Part shown: positions 42,261-52,330 of the stretch, piece after piece
How positions within the stretch are numbered: position 1 is the first letter of the stretch
Layout: every line of letters begins with the position of its first letter
Assembly: GCA_003164035.1 (NCBI GenBank)
Contig: PLRS01000035.1
Location: forward strand, 1 to 64,000
Length of the DNA stretch: 64,000 nucleotides
Source of the DNA: Bryobacterales bacterium
GTDB lineage: Bacteria; Acidobacteriota; Terriglobia; Bryobacterales; Bryobacteraceae
Direction of reading: 5' to 3'
Made by a program: the position numbers and the translations under genes
Notes under the pieces: model-generated
What the model was told of the DNA's origin: nothing
The model's input: only the letters and a program-made list of their open reading frames with translations
The model's database searches: none

Positions 42261-42860
42261 CTACGCGTGGCGGCGGATCGCCGCCGCCCCGGCCAAAGCC
42301 AGGCCCGCCAGGATGATCGTGGCCGGTTCGGGCGCGGCACTGCCCAACGATCCTCCTTCGTTGTTCAGATACCGGATGATCGCCTTGCCGGCAGTATTTT
42401 CGGAGCTGTATTGGGCGCCTACGTCCCCAACCCATAGGCTGGTCGGACTCGTGCCCTGCCAGTCCAGGAAGATCTCGTACCCCGAAGCCAACCCCATTAC
42501 CACTTCATTTGCCGGCGCGCCCATCGTTTGTGCGGCATCGAAGCTATAGTCGGTTACGGTGTTGCTATATCCGGAAACATCGTAAAGGTAAGTCTGCCCC
42601 ATGAACCCATCGCTGGTTCCGTCTCCGGTGACGACGTCGGCCGATACCAGCGACACGGGCGCGCCCGTGCTGTCGTCGTAGTCGACGGTAAAGGTCCCCG
42701 ACAGGAACCCTCCGTCGTTCCAGCTAGCCCCCGCCCACGCTAGCGCCAATGTGCCTGCCGCGGCCGGCATGCTAAGGGCAAGCACCGCAACCCCCAGCGC
42801 GACCATAAGCCTTCCGGGTCCACGCCTGGAAACCTGGGTGCCCGCAAACGTCAATCTCAT
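42261..42860 (-). CDS. PEP-CTERM exported protein
   Basis: A 199-residue secreted protein. A signal peptide starts with MRLTFAG and a cleavable core; the C-terminus has the PEP-CTERM sorting signal: Pro-Glu-Pro, a hydrophobic span (IILAGLALAGAAA) and Arg-Arg. The middle is Gly/Ser/Asp-rich, in the style of exosortase substrates. ATG 42860 with AGGA about 9 bases upstream is preferred over ATG 42902. No exosortase lies in the window. Confidence 0.82.
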   Translation of the reverse strand: MRLTFAGTQVSRRGPGRLMVALGVAVLALSMPAAAGTLALAWAGASWNDGGFLSGTFTVDYDDSTGAPVSLVSADVVTGDGTSDGFMGQTYLYDVSGYSNTVTDYSFDAAQTMGAPANEVVMGLASGYEIFLDWQGTSPTSLWVGDVGAQYSSENTAGKAIIRYLNNEGGSLGSAAPEPATIILAGLALAGAAAIRRHA

Positions 42861-43002
42861 TTGTATTTTCCTGGCAATTTGTTCAGCCCCGCAAATGACC
42901 ATGGAGGCTTCTATCCACTCGTAGATATCGGCCGCGCCGGCAGTCTTTTCTACGAAAAAAACCTGGTTTCTCAGCGCCGAGCCTCCTCGGGTACACTAAA
43001 AT

Positions 43003-43998
<996 letters not shown>

Positions 43999-44005
43999 GA
44001 AAACT

Positions 44006-44890
44006 ATGGCCGCCGAGCCGATGCTCAATCGGGAGTTCCTCGAAAAGCTGGAGCGCCTCACCATCCTCTGGCAGAAATCCTTCGCCGGCTTGGTCGGCGG
44101 TCATATCCTCTCGCGCCTCGCCGGCCCCGGCCAGGAATTTCTCGACCACCGTAATTTTCATAACGGCGACGACCTCCGCGCCGTCAACTGGCGCGCCTAC
44201 CTCCGCCTCGAAAAGCTCTTTCTCAAAATGTTCCAGACCGAGCCGCGCGTCCCCCTCCGCATGCTGCTCGATACTAGCGACTCCATGCTCACTTACGAGG
44301 GCGCCAAGTTCGAGTACGCCCGCCGCCTGGCCGCTGCCCTCTGCTACGTCGGCTTGGTCCGGCTGGACTCCATCGAGGTGCACGGTTTCACCCGCCGCAT
44401 TTCCAAACGCCTGATTTCCAGCGGCGGCCGCCATCGCTTCCCCGGCGTCATGGACGCCATCGCCGCCATTCCCGCCGGCGGCCCCACCGATTACCACGCC
44501 ATGGCGCGCGATTTCATCGAATCCTACCCCCGCCGCGGTCTGGTGATCGTTATCTCCGATTTTCTCGATGACCGCGGCTGCGAGCGCGCCCTCGAGTACC
44601 TTGCCGATTTCGGCCATGAGCTGATGCTGCTCCAGGTGTGGGCGCCCCAGGATCGCACTCCGCCCTGGCTGGGCGAGCTCGAACTGCGCGACGCCGAAAC
44701 CGGGGAACGCCTCAAACTCGATTTCGACCAGGCCGCGCGCACCCGCTACACCCGCGCCTTCGACGAGTTCTCCCAAACCATCCAAACCGTGGCCCTCCGC
44801 AGCGGCGGCCGCTATGCCGGCCTTTCCACCGACCAGCCCCTGGAGGAGGTAATCTTCGGCGAGTTGATCCGCGCCCGAGGCATCGCATGA
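44006..44890 (+). CDS. DUF58-domain protein
   Basis: A 294-residue DUF58 protein: RNFHNGDDLRAVNWRAYLRLEKLFLKMF is the family signature, followed by a VWA-like core with a degenerate Asp-x-Ser-x-Ser (LLDTSDSM) and VIVISDFLDDRG. No membrane span. It is the usual partner of MoxR. Between it and the next gene lies a 163-bp gap filled with repeats. Confidence 0.93.
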   Translation: MAAEPMLNREFLEKLERLTILWQKSFAGLVGGHILSRLAGPGQEFLDHRNFHNGDDLRAVNWRAYLRLEKLFLKMFQTEPRVPLRMLLDTSDSMLTYEGAKFEYARRLAAALCYVGLVRLDSIEVHGFTRRISKRLISSGGRHRFPGVMDAIAAIPAGGPTDYHAMARDFIESYPRRGLVIVISDFLDDRGCERALEYLADFGHELMLLQVWAPQDRTPPWLGELELRDAETGERLKLDFDQAARTRYTRAFDEFSQTIQTVALRSGGRYAGLSTDQPLEEVIFGELIRARGIA

Positions 44891-44905
44891 CGCCCATTGG
44901 TTTCC

Positions 44906-45008
44906 GTGGGGCAGACCATCGTTTTCCGTGGTCTGCCCTACCGCTTCCGGTGGTGGGGCAGGCGGTGCCGCCTGCCCAGGTAGCGCCGGCGATCTTGTCG
45001 CCGGTGCC
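44906..45008. repeat. Composite repeat cluster R5-R2-R6
   Basis: Three hairpins in a row: R5 at 44906-44938 (GCAGACCA/TGGTCTGC), a short R2 form at 44953-44978 (GGCAGGCGG/CCGCCTGCC) and R6 at 44980-45008 (CCGGCGA/TCGCCGG). The cluster lies within an operon, so it may affect mRNA processing or stability. Confidence 0.75.
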
Positions 45009-45053
45009 TTCCGCCCCCTCCTCCGCTGTTCTTCCTCCCGGAGACATGGCCCC

Positions 45054-46991
45054 ATGTATCTCCTAAACCTGTCCCTGGCACAGTTCCTGGCCGTGTTCGG
45101 ATCGGTCGCGGCCATCTCGGTGGCGCTTTATCTTCTCGACCGTTCGCGCCGCCGCCAGGTGGTTTCCACCCTGCGTTTCTGGGTGGCGGCGACCCAGCCC
45201 GTAGCCGCCGCGCGGCGTCGCCATCTCCAGCAGCCATGGTCGCTCGCGCTGCAGTTGCTCGGCATGGCGTTGCTCCTGCTCGCCATCGCCCAGTTGCGTT
45301 TGGGCACGCCCGCCTCCGCCGGCCGCGACCATGTGTTGGTGCTCGACACCTCCGCCTGGATGGCCGCCCGCGCCGGCAATCGAACCTTGATGGACGTGGC
45401 CCGCCTCCGCGCCATCCAATACCTCCGTTCCCTGCCCCGCCGCGACCGCGTCATGCTGGTCCGTGCCGACGCTCTGGCCACGCCGGCAACCTCTTTCGAT
45501 CTCGACCGCGCCAATTTGGAGGCGGCCATCCGCGCCTCCCAGCCTTCTTTCACCGCCCTGCACCTGTCCCAAGCCCTCGCCTTCGCCCAGCATGTCCTCA
45601 GCCAGGACGGCCGCGGCGCGGGCGAAATCGCCTTCGTCGGCTCCAACCGCACCATCGATCCCGATCCCGGCGCCGTTCCTCCCGCCAACCTCCGCACCCT
45701 CCTGGTCCCCGATTCGCTCGACAACTGCGGCCTCCGCAAGATCGGCCTGCGCCGCTCCACCGCCGACCCCGAACAGTGGGAAATCTTCGTTTCGGCGCGC
45801 AACTATGATCCCGTCGGCAGCCGCTCCGTCGTCGTCTCGGCCGATTTCGGCCCACCCCAGGCCTCCACCCGCGTGCCGGTCGGAAGCCGCCGCCTCGGCC
45901 TCGCCCCCGGCTCCGATGGCGAGGCCGATTTCACCTGGCGCACCTCCGCCGCCGGAATCCTGGGCGTCACCCTCACCCCCCACGACGCCTTTCCTCAGGA
46001 CGACCACGTGGAGCTGGAACTCCCCGCCCAGCCGACTCTCGCGGTGACCGTGTATTCCACTCAGCCCGACCTCCTCCGGCCCGTCCTGTCCTCCCTGCCG
46101 CACGTATTCGCCAGCTACCGCAAGCCCGAAGAATATCGCGCCGCTGCCTCCGGCCTCGTGATCCTGGATCGCTTTGCGCCCGCCGAGCGCCCGCACGCCG
46201 ATTCGCTGTGGATCGATCCGCCCGCCGCCGGCTCCCCCGTCCCCATCCGCGCCCAGGTACAAAATGTCCCCTTTGCCCGCTGGGACCCCGACAATCCCCT
46301 CTCCGCCGGGATGCGCGCCACCGATTTCAATCTGGCCCACGCGTCGGTTTTCGAGCCTGCCCCCGGCGACGTGCGTATCGGCGAGTTGGAAGCCGGCCCC
46401 GTGGTGGTGGCGCGTCCCGGCAAACCGAAAATCGCCGTGATCGGATTTCATCCCGCGCTCACCGCCATGCGCTACACCCTGGCTACCCCGCTCCTGTTTG
46501 CCAACCTGGTCCGCTGGGTGTCGCCCGAGATCTTCCGCCGCTCCGAATCGAGCGCCACCAGCGTGGGCGCCATCCAACTCGTCCTCGACCAGTCTGCCCC
46601 GCCGCCCGCTCCCGAACAAGTCAGCGTCACCGCCGGCGACGGCAACCCCGTCCCCTACACGCTCTCCGGCCGTACCGTGGGTTTCTTCGCCCAGTCCCCC
46701 GGCAACCTGCGCGTGGTGGCCGGCGACCGCGAATACGATTACTCCCTCACCTTGCCCGAACTGGCCGATACGCGCTGGACTCCGCCCCCCACCGCGCGGC
46801 GCGGCTTGCCCCATTTTGCCGCCACCGCCGAAGCCGTGACCGACCTCTGGCCTTGGCTGGCCCTCTTGGGCGGCCTCGCCCTCCTGGCCGAGTATCTCCT
46901 CTTCGCCCGCTTCCGCCGCCGCGCCGCCCTGCGCTCCGTTCCGATTGCCGCCCGCGCCACCGCTGCCCGTCCCGCCGAGGTGCGCCGATGA
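45054..46991 (+). CDS. Membrane VWA-domain protein (BatA-type N-terminus)
   Basis: A 645-residue protein. The N-terminus (LNLSLAQFLAVFGSVAAISVALYLLDRSRRR) is the double-membrane-span domain of BatA-type proteins; another hydrophobic segment is at about 70. A VWA core follows (HVLVLDTSAWM), with a MIDAS that lacks the strict Asp-x-Ser-x-Ser. A C-terminal membrane span (LWPWLALLGGLALLAEYLLFA) is near 600. ATG 45054 is preferred over upstream frames that run through repeats. It probably forms a complex with the next VWA protein. Confidence 0.8.
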   Translation: MYLLNLSLAQFLAVFGSVAAISVALYLLDRSRRRQVVSTLRFWVAATQPVAAARRRHLQQPWSLALQLLGMALLLLAIAQLRLGTPASAGRDHVLVLDTSAWMAARAGNRTLMDVARLRAIQYLRSLPRRDRVMLVRADALATPATSFDLDRANLEAAIRASQPSFTALHLSQALAFAQHVLSQDGRGAGEIAFVGSNRTIDPDPGAVPPANLRTLLVPDSLDNCGLRKIGLRRSTADPEQWEIFVSARNYDPVGSRSVVVSADFGPPQASTRVPVGSRRLGLAPGSDGEADFTWRTSAAGILGVTLTPHDAFPQDDHVELELPAQPTLAVTVYSTQPDLLRPVLSSLPHVFASYRKPEEYRAAASGLVILDRFAPAERPHADSLWIDPPAAGSPVPIRAQVQNVPFARWDPDNPLSAGMRATDFNLAHASVFEPAPGDVRIGELEAGPVVVARPGKPKIAVIGFHPALTAMRYTLATPLLFANLVRWVSPEIFRRSESSATSVGAIQLVLDQSAPPPAPEQVSVTAGDGNPVPYTLSGRTVGFFAQSPGNLRVVAGDREYDYSLTLPELADTRWTPPPTARRGLPHFAATAEAVTDLWPWLALLGGLALLAEYLLFARFRRRAALRSVPIAARATAARPAEVRR

Positions 46992-46998
46992 CCGTGCG

Positions 46999-47294
46999 GT
47001 GGGACAGACCATCGTTGTTTGTGGTCTGTCATCTTCCAAATGTGGGGCAGCCTCTTACCCGGTATTACAGCCCGTCGGATTATTCTCCCGCCGCGGCGAC
47101 CTTCTTGTGGAGCGGGCTCTCAGCCTGCCACGCCGGGACTCGTCCCGGCGCTTTTGGCCGCGGCTGTGCTGCGCGGTGGGGCAGACCATCGTTTTCTGTA
47201 GTCTGCCCTGCACCTGGTACTCCACCTGTCCCGGCCTTTTGCCATCGGAGAATAGCCTGGGTGGCAGACCACAAGAAACGATGGTCTGCCCCAC
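46999..47294. repeat. Composite repeat region between two VWA genes
   Basis: In 337 bp without a gene it holds R5 at 46999-47030, R3 at 47107-47150, R5 at 47177-47208 and an inverted R5 at 47261-47294. A stretch at 47060-47080 matches the R4 gap at 20585. The spacer is repeat throughout; the next gene starts at 47329. Confidence 0.8.
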
Positions 47295-47328
47295 GCCAAA
47301 TGGCAAGCTCCGAAAGTTTGGTGCTCTC

Positions 47329-49842
47329 ATGACTTTCGTCCGTCCCTGGCTTCTCCTCTTCGCCCTCGCCCCCCTCCTGTGGGCAGCCTGGGATTGGCGC
47401 AATTCCACCCGGCGTCTGGCCCTCGTGCTCAAGGCCGTTTCGCTCGCCGCCATTCTGCTGGCCCTCGCCGAGCCCACCCTCCGCGTGGTCGAGAGCAAGG
47501 TTGCCGTGGCCCTGCTCGCCGATACTTCCGCCAGCCTCACCCCCGCCGACCTGCGCACCGAATCCGTTCTCGCCGATCTGCTCGACCGCGCCCGCGGCCG
47601 CCACTCCCTGCGCGTCATCCCCTTCGCTCGTACCACCCGCAACCCCACTCCCGCCGAGCATCCCAGCCACGCATGGCAGTTGGAATATACCGCCGGCGCC
47701 GCCGGGCGTGCCACCGACCTGGAATCCGCCATCCGCGATGGCGAAGCCGGCCTCCCGGCGGGCTTGGTCCCTCGCCTCCTCCTGGTCTCCGACGGTAACG
47801 CCAACCTCGGCAGCGTCGCCCGCGCCATCTGGCAGGCCCAACAGTTGGGCATTCCCATCGATACCGTGCCCCTGGCCGGCCGCCCCAAGCCGCGGCTCCT
47901 CCTCGATTCGGTCGGCGTCCCCGGCCAGGTCTTCAGCGGCGAACGCTTCCCCCTGGAAATTACCCTGGAATCGCCCTCTTCCGCCAATGCCACCGTCGAT
48001 CTCACCGCCGACGGGCGCACCATCGGCTCCAGCACTGTCGCCCTCGATCCCGGCGTCAATCACCTCCACCTCGATGCCAGCGTCAACTCCGCCGGCGCCA
48101 TTGCCCTCGCTGGTACCATCGCCGCCGCCGGCCTCGGCGAAACCCGTTTCGAAAACGCGCTCACCCTCCGCGGCCCGCGCGTACTGGTCGTCTCGCGCGA
48201 TCCCGCCCCCAGTGAAGCCCACTTGGCGCATACCCTGGAGGCCAACCAGTTCACCATCGATCGCGCCCCCGATGGCGTCCCCGATAAGCTCGAACCTTAC
48301 CAGCTCGTGGTCCTCAACAACTGGGACATGGAACAGATTCCCCCCGACCGCAAAGCCGCCCTCGAAACCTATGTGAAGCGCGGCGGCGGCCTGCTCTGGA
48401 TCGCCGGCGAGCACAACGTCTACGTCGATAAACAGGGGCGCGAAGAAGATCCGCTGGAACGCACCCTGCCCGCCCGCCTCTCCCCGCCCCGCTCCCCCGA
48501 AGGCACCGCCGTCGTTCTCATCATCGACAAGTCTTCCTCCATGGAGGGCCGCAAGATCGAGTTGGCCCGCCTGGCCGCCATCGGCGTCGTCGAAAACCTT
48601 CGCCCCATCGATTCGGTCGGCGTCCTCATCTTCGATAATTCTTTCGAATGGGCCGTTCCCATCCGCAAGGCGGAAGACCGCGCCTCCATCAAACGCCTCA
48701 TCTCCGGCATCACCCCCGATGGTGGCACCCAAATCGCCCCCGCCCTCACCGAGGCCTACCAGAAGGTCATGCCGGTCGGCGCCGCCTACAAGCACATCGT
48801 CCTCCTCACCGACGGAATTTCCGAAGAGGGCGACAGCCTCACGCTCTCCAAACAGGCCCTTTCCAACCACGTCACTATTTCCACCGTGGGCCTCGGCCAG
48901 GACGTCAATCGCGCCTTCCTCGAGCGCGTCGCCGCCACCGCCGACGGCAAGTCTTATTTCCTCAACGACCCCGCCGGTCTGGAGCAGCTCCTCCTCCGCG
49001 ACGTCGAGGAACACACCGGCATGACCGCCATCGAGAAATTGTTGACCCCGAAAATCCTCCAGCAGGCCGAAGTGCTCAACGGCGTCGATATGGCTCACGC
49101 CCCGGCCCTCCGCGGCTACGTGCGGTTCCAGGCCAGGCCCACCGCCGAGACCATCCTCGAAGCCGACCGTGGCGATCCCCTCCTGGTGCGCTGGCAATAC
49201 GGCCTCGGCCGCGTAGCCGTGTTCACTTCCGACGCCAAGAACCGCTGGGCCTCGAACTGGGTGGAATGGTCCGGCTTCGACCGCTTCTGGGCCAACATCT
49301 TCCACGACCTGTTGCCGCACGCCCCCGAAAGCGAAACTCTGGCCGATTTCGATCCCGCCTCCGGTGAACTGGTGGTGGACTACCGCCTCTCCGCCAACGT
49401 GCAGGAACCCGCCGCCATTCCCGACATCTTCGTCCTCGGCCCCGCCGGTTTCGAGGCCCCGCTCAAGGTGGGCAAGGTCACCGCCGGCCACTACCGCGGC
49501 CGCCTCGCCATCGGCTCCGCCCAGGGCCTGTTCCACATTCGTCCCCTCGCCGACTCCCGCACTTTTCCCGAGGCCGGCTTCTACCGCCAGGAAGACGAGA
49601 TGGCCGAATACGGCAACAACCCGAGCCTCCTGCGCCAGATCGCCGCCGCCACCGGAGGACGCTTCCGCCCTTCCCCCCGCCAGGTCTTCGAACCCGGCGG
49701 CCGCGGCGTTCGCTCCACTATGCGCCTCTGGCCCGGCCTGCTGGCCCTGGCCCTCGCCTTGAACCTCATCGAACTGCTGCTAAGAAAGTGGAAAGGCCTG
49801 CTCGAATCCGTCGGCCTGAAACCCCGCTCCCTGCCCGCCTAA
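47329..49842 (+). CDS. VWA protein with glutamine-amidotransferase-like domain
   Basis: An 837-residue membrane protein. N-terminal membrane spans (about 5-60) precede an incomplete VWA (VALLADTSASLT). The region 270-370 resembles a class I glutamine amidotransferase-like fold (VLVVSRDPAPSEAHL, LVVLNNWDMEQIP, GGGLLWIAGEHN). From about 400 a full VWA with MIDAS IIDKSSSMEG (DxSxS), FDNSF and HIVLLTDGIS follows; then a beta-rich part and a C-terminal span (about 795-815). ATG 47329 is chosen because earlier frames cross repeats. It ends the MoxR-DUF58-VWA operon and would be its large periplasmic partner. Confidence 0.82.
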   Translation: MTFVRPWLLLFALAPLLWAAWDWRNSTRRLALVLKAVSLAAILLALAEPTLRVVESKVAVALLADTSASLTPADLRTESVLADLLDRARGRHSLRVIPFARTTRNPTPAEHPSHAWQLEYTAGAAGRATDLESAIRDGEAGLPAGLVPRLLLVSDGNANLGSVARAIWQAQQLGIPIDTVPLAGRPKPRLLLDSVGVPGQVFSGERFPLEITLESPSSANATVDLTADGRTIGSSTVALDPGVNHLHLDASVNSAGAIALAGTIAAAGLGETRFENALTLRGPRVLVVSRDPAPSEAHLAHTLEANQFTIDRAPDGVPDKLEPYQLVVLNNWDMEQIPPDRKAALETYVKRGGGLLWIAGEHNVYVDKQGREEDPLERTLPARLSPPRSPEGTAVVLIIDKSSSMEGRKIELARLAAIGVVENLRPIDSVGVLIFDNSFEWAVPIRKAEDRASIKRLISGITPDGGTQIAPALTEAYQKVMPVGAAYKHIVLLTDGISEEGDSLTLSKQALSNHVTISTVGLGQDVNRAFLERVAATADGKSYFLNDPAGLEQLLLRDVEEHTGMTAIEKLLTPKILQQAEVLNGVDMAHAPALRGYVRFQARPTAETILEADRGDPLLVRWQYGLGRVAVFTSDAKNRWASNWVEWSGFDRFWANIFHDLLPHAPESETLADFDPASGELVVDYRLSANVQEPAAIPDIFVLGPAGFEAPLKVGKVTAGHYRGRLAIGSAQGLFHIRPLADSRTFPEAGFYRQEDEMAEYGNNPSLLRQIAAATGGRFRPSPRQVFEPGGRGVRSTMRLWPGLLALALALNLIELLLRKWKGLLESVGLKPRSLPA

Positions 49843-49850
49843 CTAAATGG

Positions 49851-50144
49851 GGTAGACCATCGTTTTTAGTGGTCGTCTCTGGGCCTGCGGCCCGTGCAAG
49901 CTCATGAAAACCGTGGAGCGGACTCTCAGTCTGCCACGCCGGGACTCATCCCGGCGCGTTTTTCGACCCTGCCCCGCAATTGGCTGCTTTCGTGGACTTG
50001 TGGGGCAGGTTGGCAACCTGCCGACCGATTGTCAATCGGTCCCGTTGGCGCTTCGCAACTGTTCTCGACTCCCGCCTTAGGTCGGGCATACTTTAGCTTG
50101 CCCCGCGGTTCTTACCGAGCCGCGACCGACACGAAGCGGTCCGC
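49851..50144. repeat. Composite repeat region after the VWA operon
   Basis: The 337-bp gap holds an R5-like piece at 49851-49877, GGGCCTGCGGCCC (as at 33565-33580), R3 at 49912-49956, R2 at 49999-50043 and R1 at 50117-50144. No gene. A promoter for the next gene must lie in the last 40 bp or so. Confidence 0.75.
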
Positions 50145-50179
50145 CGGCGCATCCGTCTTACGCTACGATATCCCTGTCT

Positions 50180-50887
50180 ATGCGAATTCTGCTGACCTGC
50201 CTCTTGCTCTCCGCGCCGCTCGTGGCGCAACCGCCCGTTCCGCGTTACGAAGTGAAGCGCGCGCCCGGCCCCATTGTCATCGATGGCAAACTGGACGACA
50301 AAGCCTGGGCCGCGGCGCCCGCCATAGAGTTCATCTTCCCCTGGCAGTTCCAAACCGGCGCCAAACAAAAAACCATCGCCAAACTGCTCTGGGACGACGA
50401 CTATCTATATGTGGGATACGAGTGCGAAGACAAAGACATCGTGGCCCAGCGCACCGAGCGCGACGACCCCACCTATCTCGACGATGCAGTGGAATTCTTC
50501 GTCGACCCCAAACCGTCCCAGACCACCGTCTACTTCGGCCTCGAAATGAACGCCCGCGCCGTCTTGTACGATTACCTGATGGTGGACACCAAATATGTCT
50601 TCAAGCGCTTCAATATGCAGGGCGTCCAACTGGCTTCCTTCATTCGCGGCACGCTCAACGCCCGCGGCGATGAAGACCAGGGCTGGAGCCTCGAAGTAGC
50701 CATTCCGTGGGTCAATTTCGAAGAGCTGGCGAAGCGCCCAACCCCCGGGACCGTCTGGACGGCGAATCTCAACCGCTGGGACGGCGTCGAACCCGACCGC
50801 CGTCTTAGCATGTGGTCCGATTCGGGCGACGCGCAGCCCAATCCCCACCACCCCGCCCGCTTCGGCCAGTTGGTCTTCGTCAAGTGA
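50180..50887 (+). CDS. Secreted carbohydrate-binding protein, CBM9-like
   Basis: A 235-residue protein with a signal peptide (MRILLTCLLLSAPLVA). The body is a single CBM9-type beta-sandwich: PIVIDGKLDDKAWAAAP at the start, LLWDDDYLYVGYECED, VEFFVDPK and the end block SLEVAIPWVNFEEL. Such modules bind cellulose or xylan ends, or serve in sugar-linked outer-membrane proteins. As a stand-alone domain its ligand is not known. Flanked on both sides by repeat clusters. Confidence 0.85.
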   Translation: MRILLTCLLLSAPLVAQPPVPRYEVKRAPGPIVIDGKLDDKAWAAAPAIEFIFPWQFQTGAKQKTIAKLLWDDDYLYVGYECEDKDIVAQRTERDDPTYLDDAVEFFVDPKPSQTTVYFGLEMNARAVLYDYLMVDTKYVFKRFNMQGVQLASFIRGTLNARGDEDQGWSLEVAIPWVNFEELAKRPTPGTVWTANLNRWDGVEPDRRLSMWSDSGDAQPNPHHPARFGQLVFVK

Positions 50888-50888
50888 C

Positions 50889-51143
50889 GTGGAGCAGACT
50901 CTCAGTCTGCCACGCCGGGACTCATCCCGGCGCTGTCGGTCGCGGCTACGCCGCCCTGTGGGGCAGCCAATCATGGCTGCAGCCGCCTTTCAGGCGGCTC
51001 TTCCCGTCGCGCGCCTGCCCACCGGACACTGCGCTAGCTTCGTACCTGGTTTCGCAATTACGGTCACACATCCTGCAACCGCTCCCTGACGGTCGCGGCT
51101 CGGACTGGGGCCTTTCCGAGCCGCGACCGTGAGGGAGCGGTTG
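50889..51143. repeat. Repeat cluster R3-R4 and a long R1 palindrome
   Basis: R3 (50889-50932) and R4 (50957-51000) are followed by two R1 copies in opposite orientation. The left arm is 51076-51104 and the right arm 51115-51143, 29 bases each with one mismatch and a 10-bp spacer, able to form a strong cruciform or RNA hairpin. This is the whole gap between the CBM9 gene and the esterase gene. Confidence 0.85.
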
Positions 51144-51190
51144 CCCTCCAATACGTTACCGAACTTCCGAAACGGTGTACTTGGCTATAG

Positions 51191-52330
51191 CTACCGGAAC
51201 AACAGCGGCGCGTACTCCGCCAGGTCCTTCCGCCACACCGTGAAGTTATGCACCCCGTCGATCGGGTAAAAGACGTGTTTCACCTCGTTTTTCGTCAGCA
51301 GTTCCGACAGGTTCTTCGAGCGTGGGAATAACCCATCCTGCTTCCCACAGCCGATCCACAGGGTCTTCAGCTTCTGGTTGGTGCCCTTGGCGTCCTTGAG
51401 CAGGGCGTCGAAGCGGGTTTCAAAATCGGCCGGCACCGCGCCGGAAAAGGACGCGACCGCGCTGAACAGGTCCAGGTGCCCCAGCCCGATGCGCAGCGAT
51501 TGCCCGCCGCCCATGGAAAGTCCCGCGATGGCGCGGTTCCCGCGTCCCGGCAATACCCGGTAGCGCGCTTCCACCGCCGGGATAACGTCCTTCAGAAAGT
51601 AGTCCTCGAATAGAGCGTCGTTGGTAACTCCTCCCTGCGGCACCGGAACGCCGTACGGCGTGGCGTGGCCGAACGGCATCACCACAATCATCGGCACGGC
51701 CTTGCCGCCCGCCAGCAGGTTGTCCAGGATGAAGTTGGCGTTGCCCGCCATGGTCCAGCCGGCAGCCGTGTCGTTCGAGCCGTGGAGCAGATACAGCACC
51801 GGATAGCGGCGCTTGGTCTTGGCGTAGCCCGGCGGCGTGTAGATCCAGATGGCGCGCGTCTCCCCGGCAATGGCCGTGGATTTCTCCCAGTTGATCTCGA
51901 CCGTCCCGTGCGGCACGTCGCGAGGCTCCCAAACGGCTGCCGGCGCATCGTCGGTGACCTCCACGATGCTGGCCGAAGTGCGCGCCCGCAGCTTGATGCG
52001 CGGGTTCACCGGGTCGGGTACGGCCATGCCGTCGACGTTGAAAGAGTAGATATAGTTACTCGGCTCGAATGGGCCAAGAGTGACGCTCCAAACGCCGCGT
52101 TCGTCCTTTGTCAACTTAGGCGGCGGCGCCGTGCCCAGCCAGTCGCCGGTGAGCGTCACTTCCGACGCTTTGGGCGCGAAGATACGAAAGGTGACGCGAT
52201 GGTCGGGCGAAACCTCGGGAGATTGGACGGTTTCGGCGACCGTCGGCTCGCGCCGCGGCGGCTGTGCCGAGGCCGTGGTTGCAACGAGGGCTGCCAATGA
52301 CGAGGCTGCCAATAAGAAGGACCGGTGCAT
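51191..52330 (-). CDS. Secreted esterase (E-set plus esterase domain), copy 2
   Basis: A 379-residue protein with a signal peptide (HRSFLLAASSLAALVATTASA). An N-terminal E-set/CBM48-like domain (VTFRIFAPKASEVTLTGDW, YSFNVDG) is followed by the alpha/beta hydrolase fold: LYLLHGSNDTAAGW, then Ser in GLSMGGGQS, and a His in GVHNFTVWR. The family includes feruloyl and mycolyl-type esterases. The start ATG shares its A with the TAA stop of the previous gene (TAATG), so translation is coupled. A GGAG ribosome binding site is present. The upstream gene encodes a close relative. Confidence 0.9.
   Translation of the reverse strand: MHRSFLLAASSLAALVATTASAQPPRREPTVAETVQSPEVSPDHRVTFRIFAPKASEVTLTGDWLGTAPPPKLTKDERGVWSVTLGPFEPSNYIYSFNVDGMAVPDPVNPRIKLRARTSASIVEVTDDAPAAVWEPRDVPHGTVEINWEKSTAIAGETRAIWIYTPPGYAKTKRRYPVLYLLHGSNDTAAGWTMAGNANFILDNLLAGGKAVPMIVVMPFGHATPYGVPVPQGGVTNDALFEDYFLKDVIPAVEARYRVLPGRGNRAIAGLSMGGGQSLRIGLGHLDLFSAVASFSGAVPADFETRFDALLKDAKGTNQKLKTLWIGCGKQDGLFPRSKNLSELLTKNEVKHVFYPIDGVHNFTVWRKDLAEYAPLLFR

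Noticed and set aside
45063-47039. Minus-strand open frame of 658 residues opposite the first VWA gene
   Set aside because: Shadow of the real gene; Gly/Glu/Asp/Val-rich with no fold signature.
46945-47328. N-terminal extension of the second VWA gene
   Set aside because: It reads through four hairpin repeats and a different frame of the upstream gene; ATG 47329 begins the membrane-span region.
47080-49536. Minus-strand open frame of 818 residues opposite the second VWA gene
   Set aside because: Same kind of shadow; includes repeat sequence and no recognisable domain.
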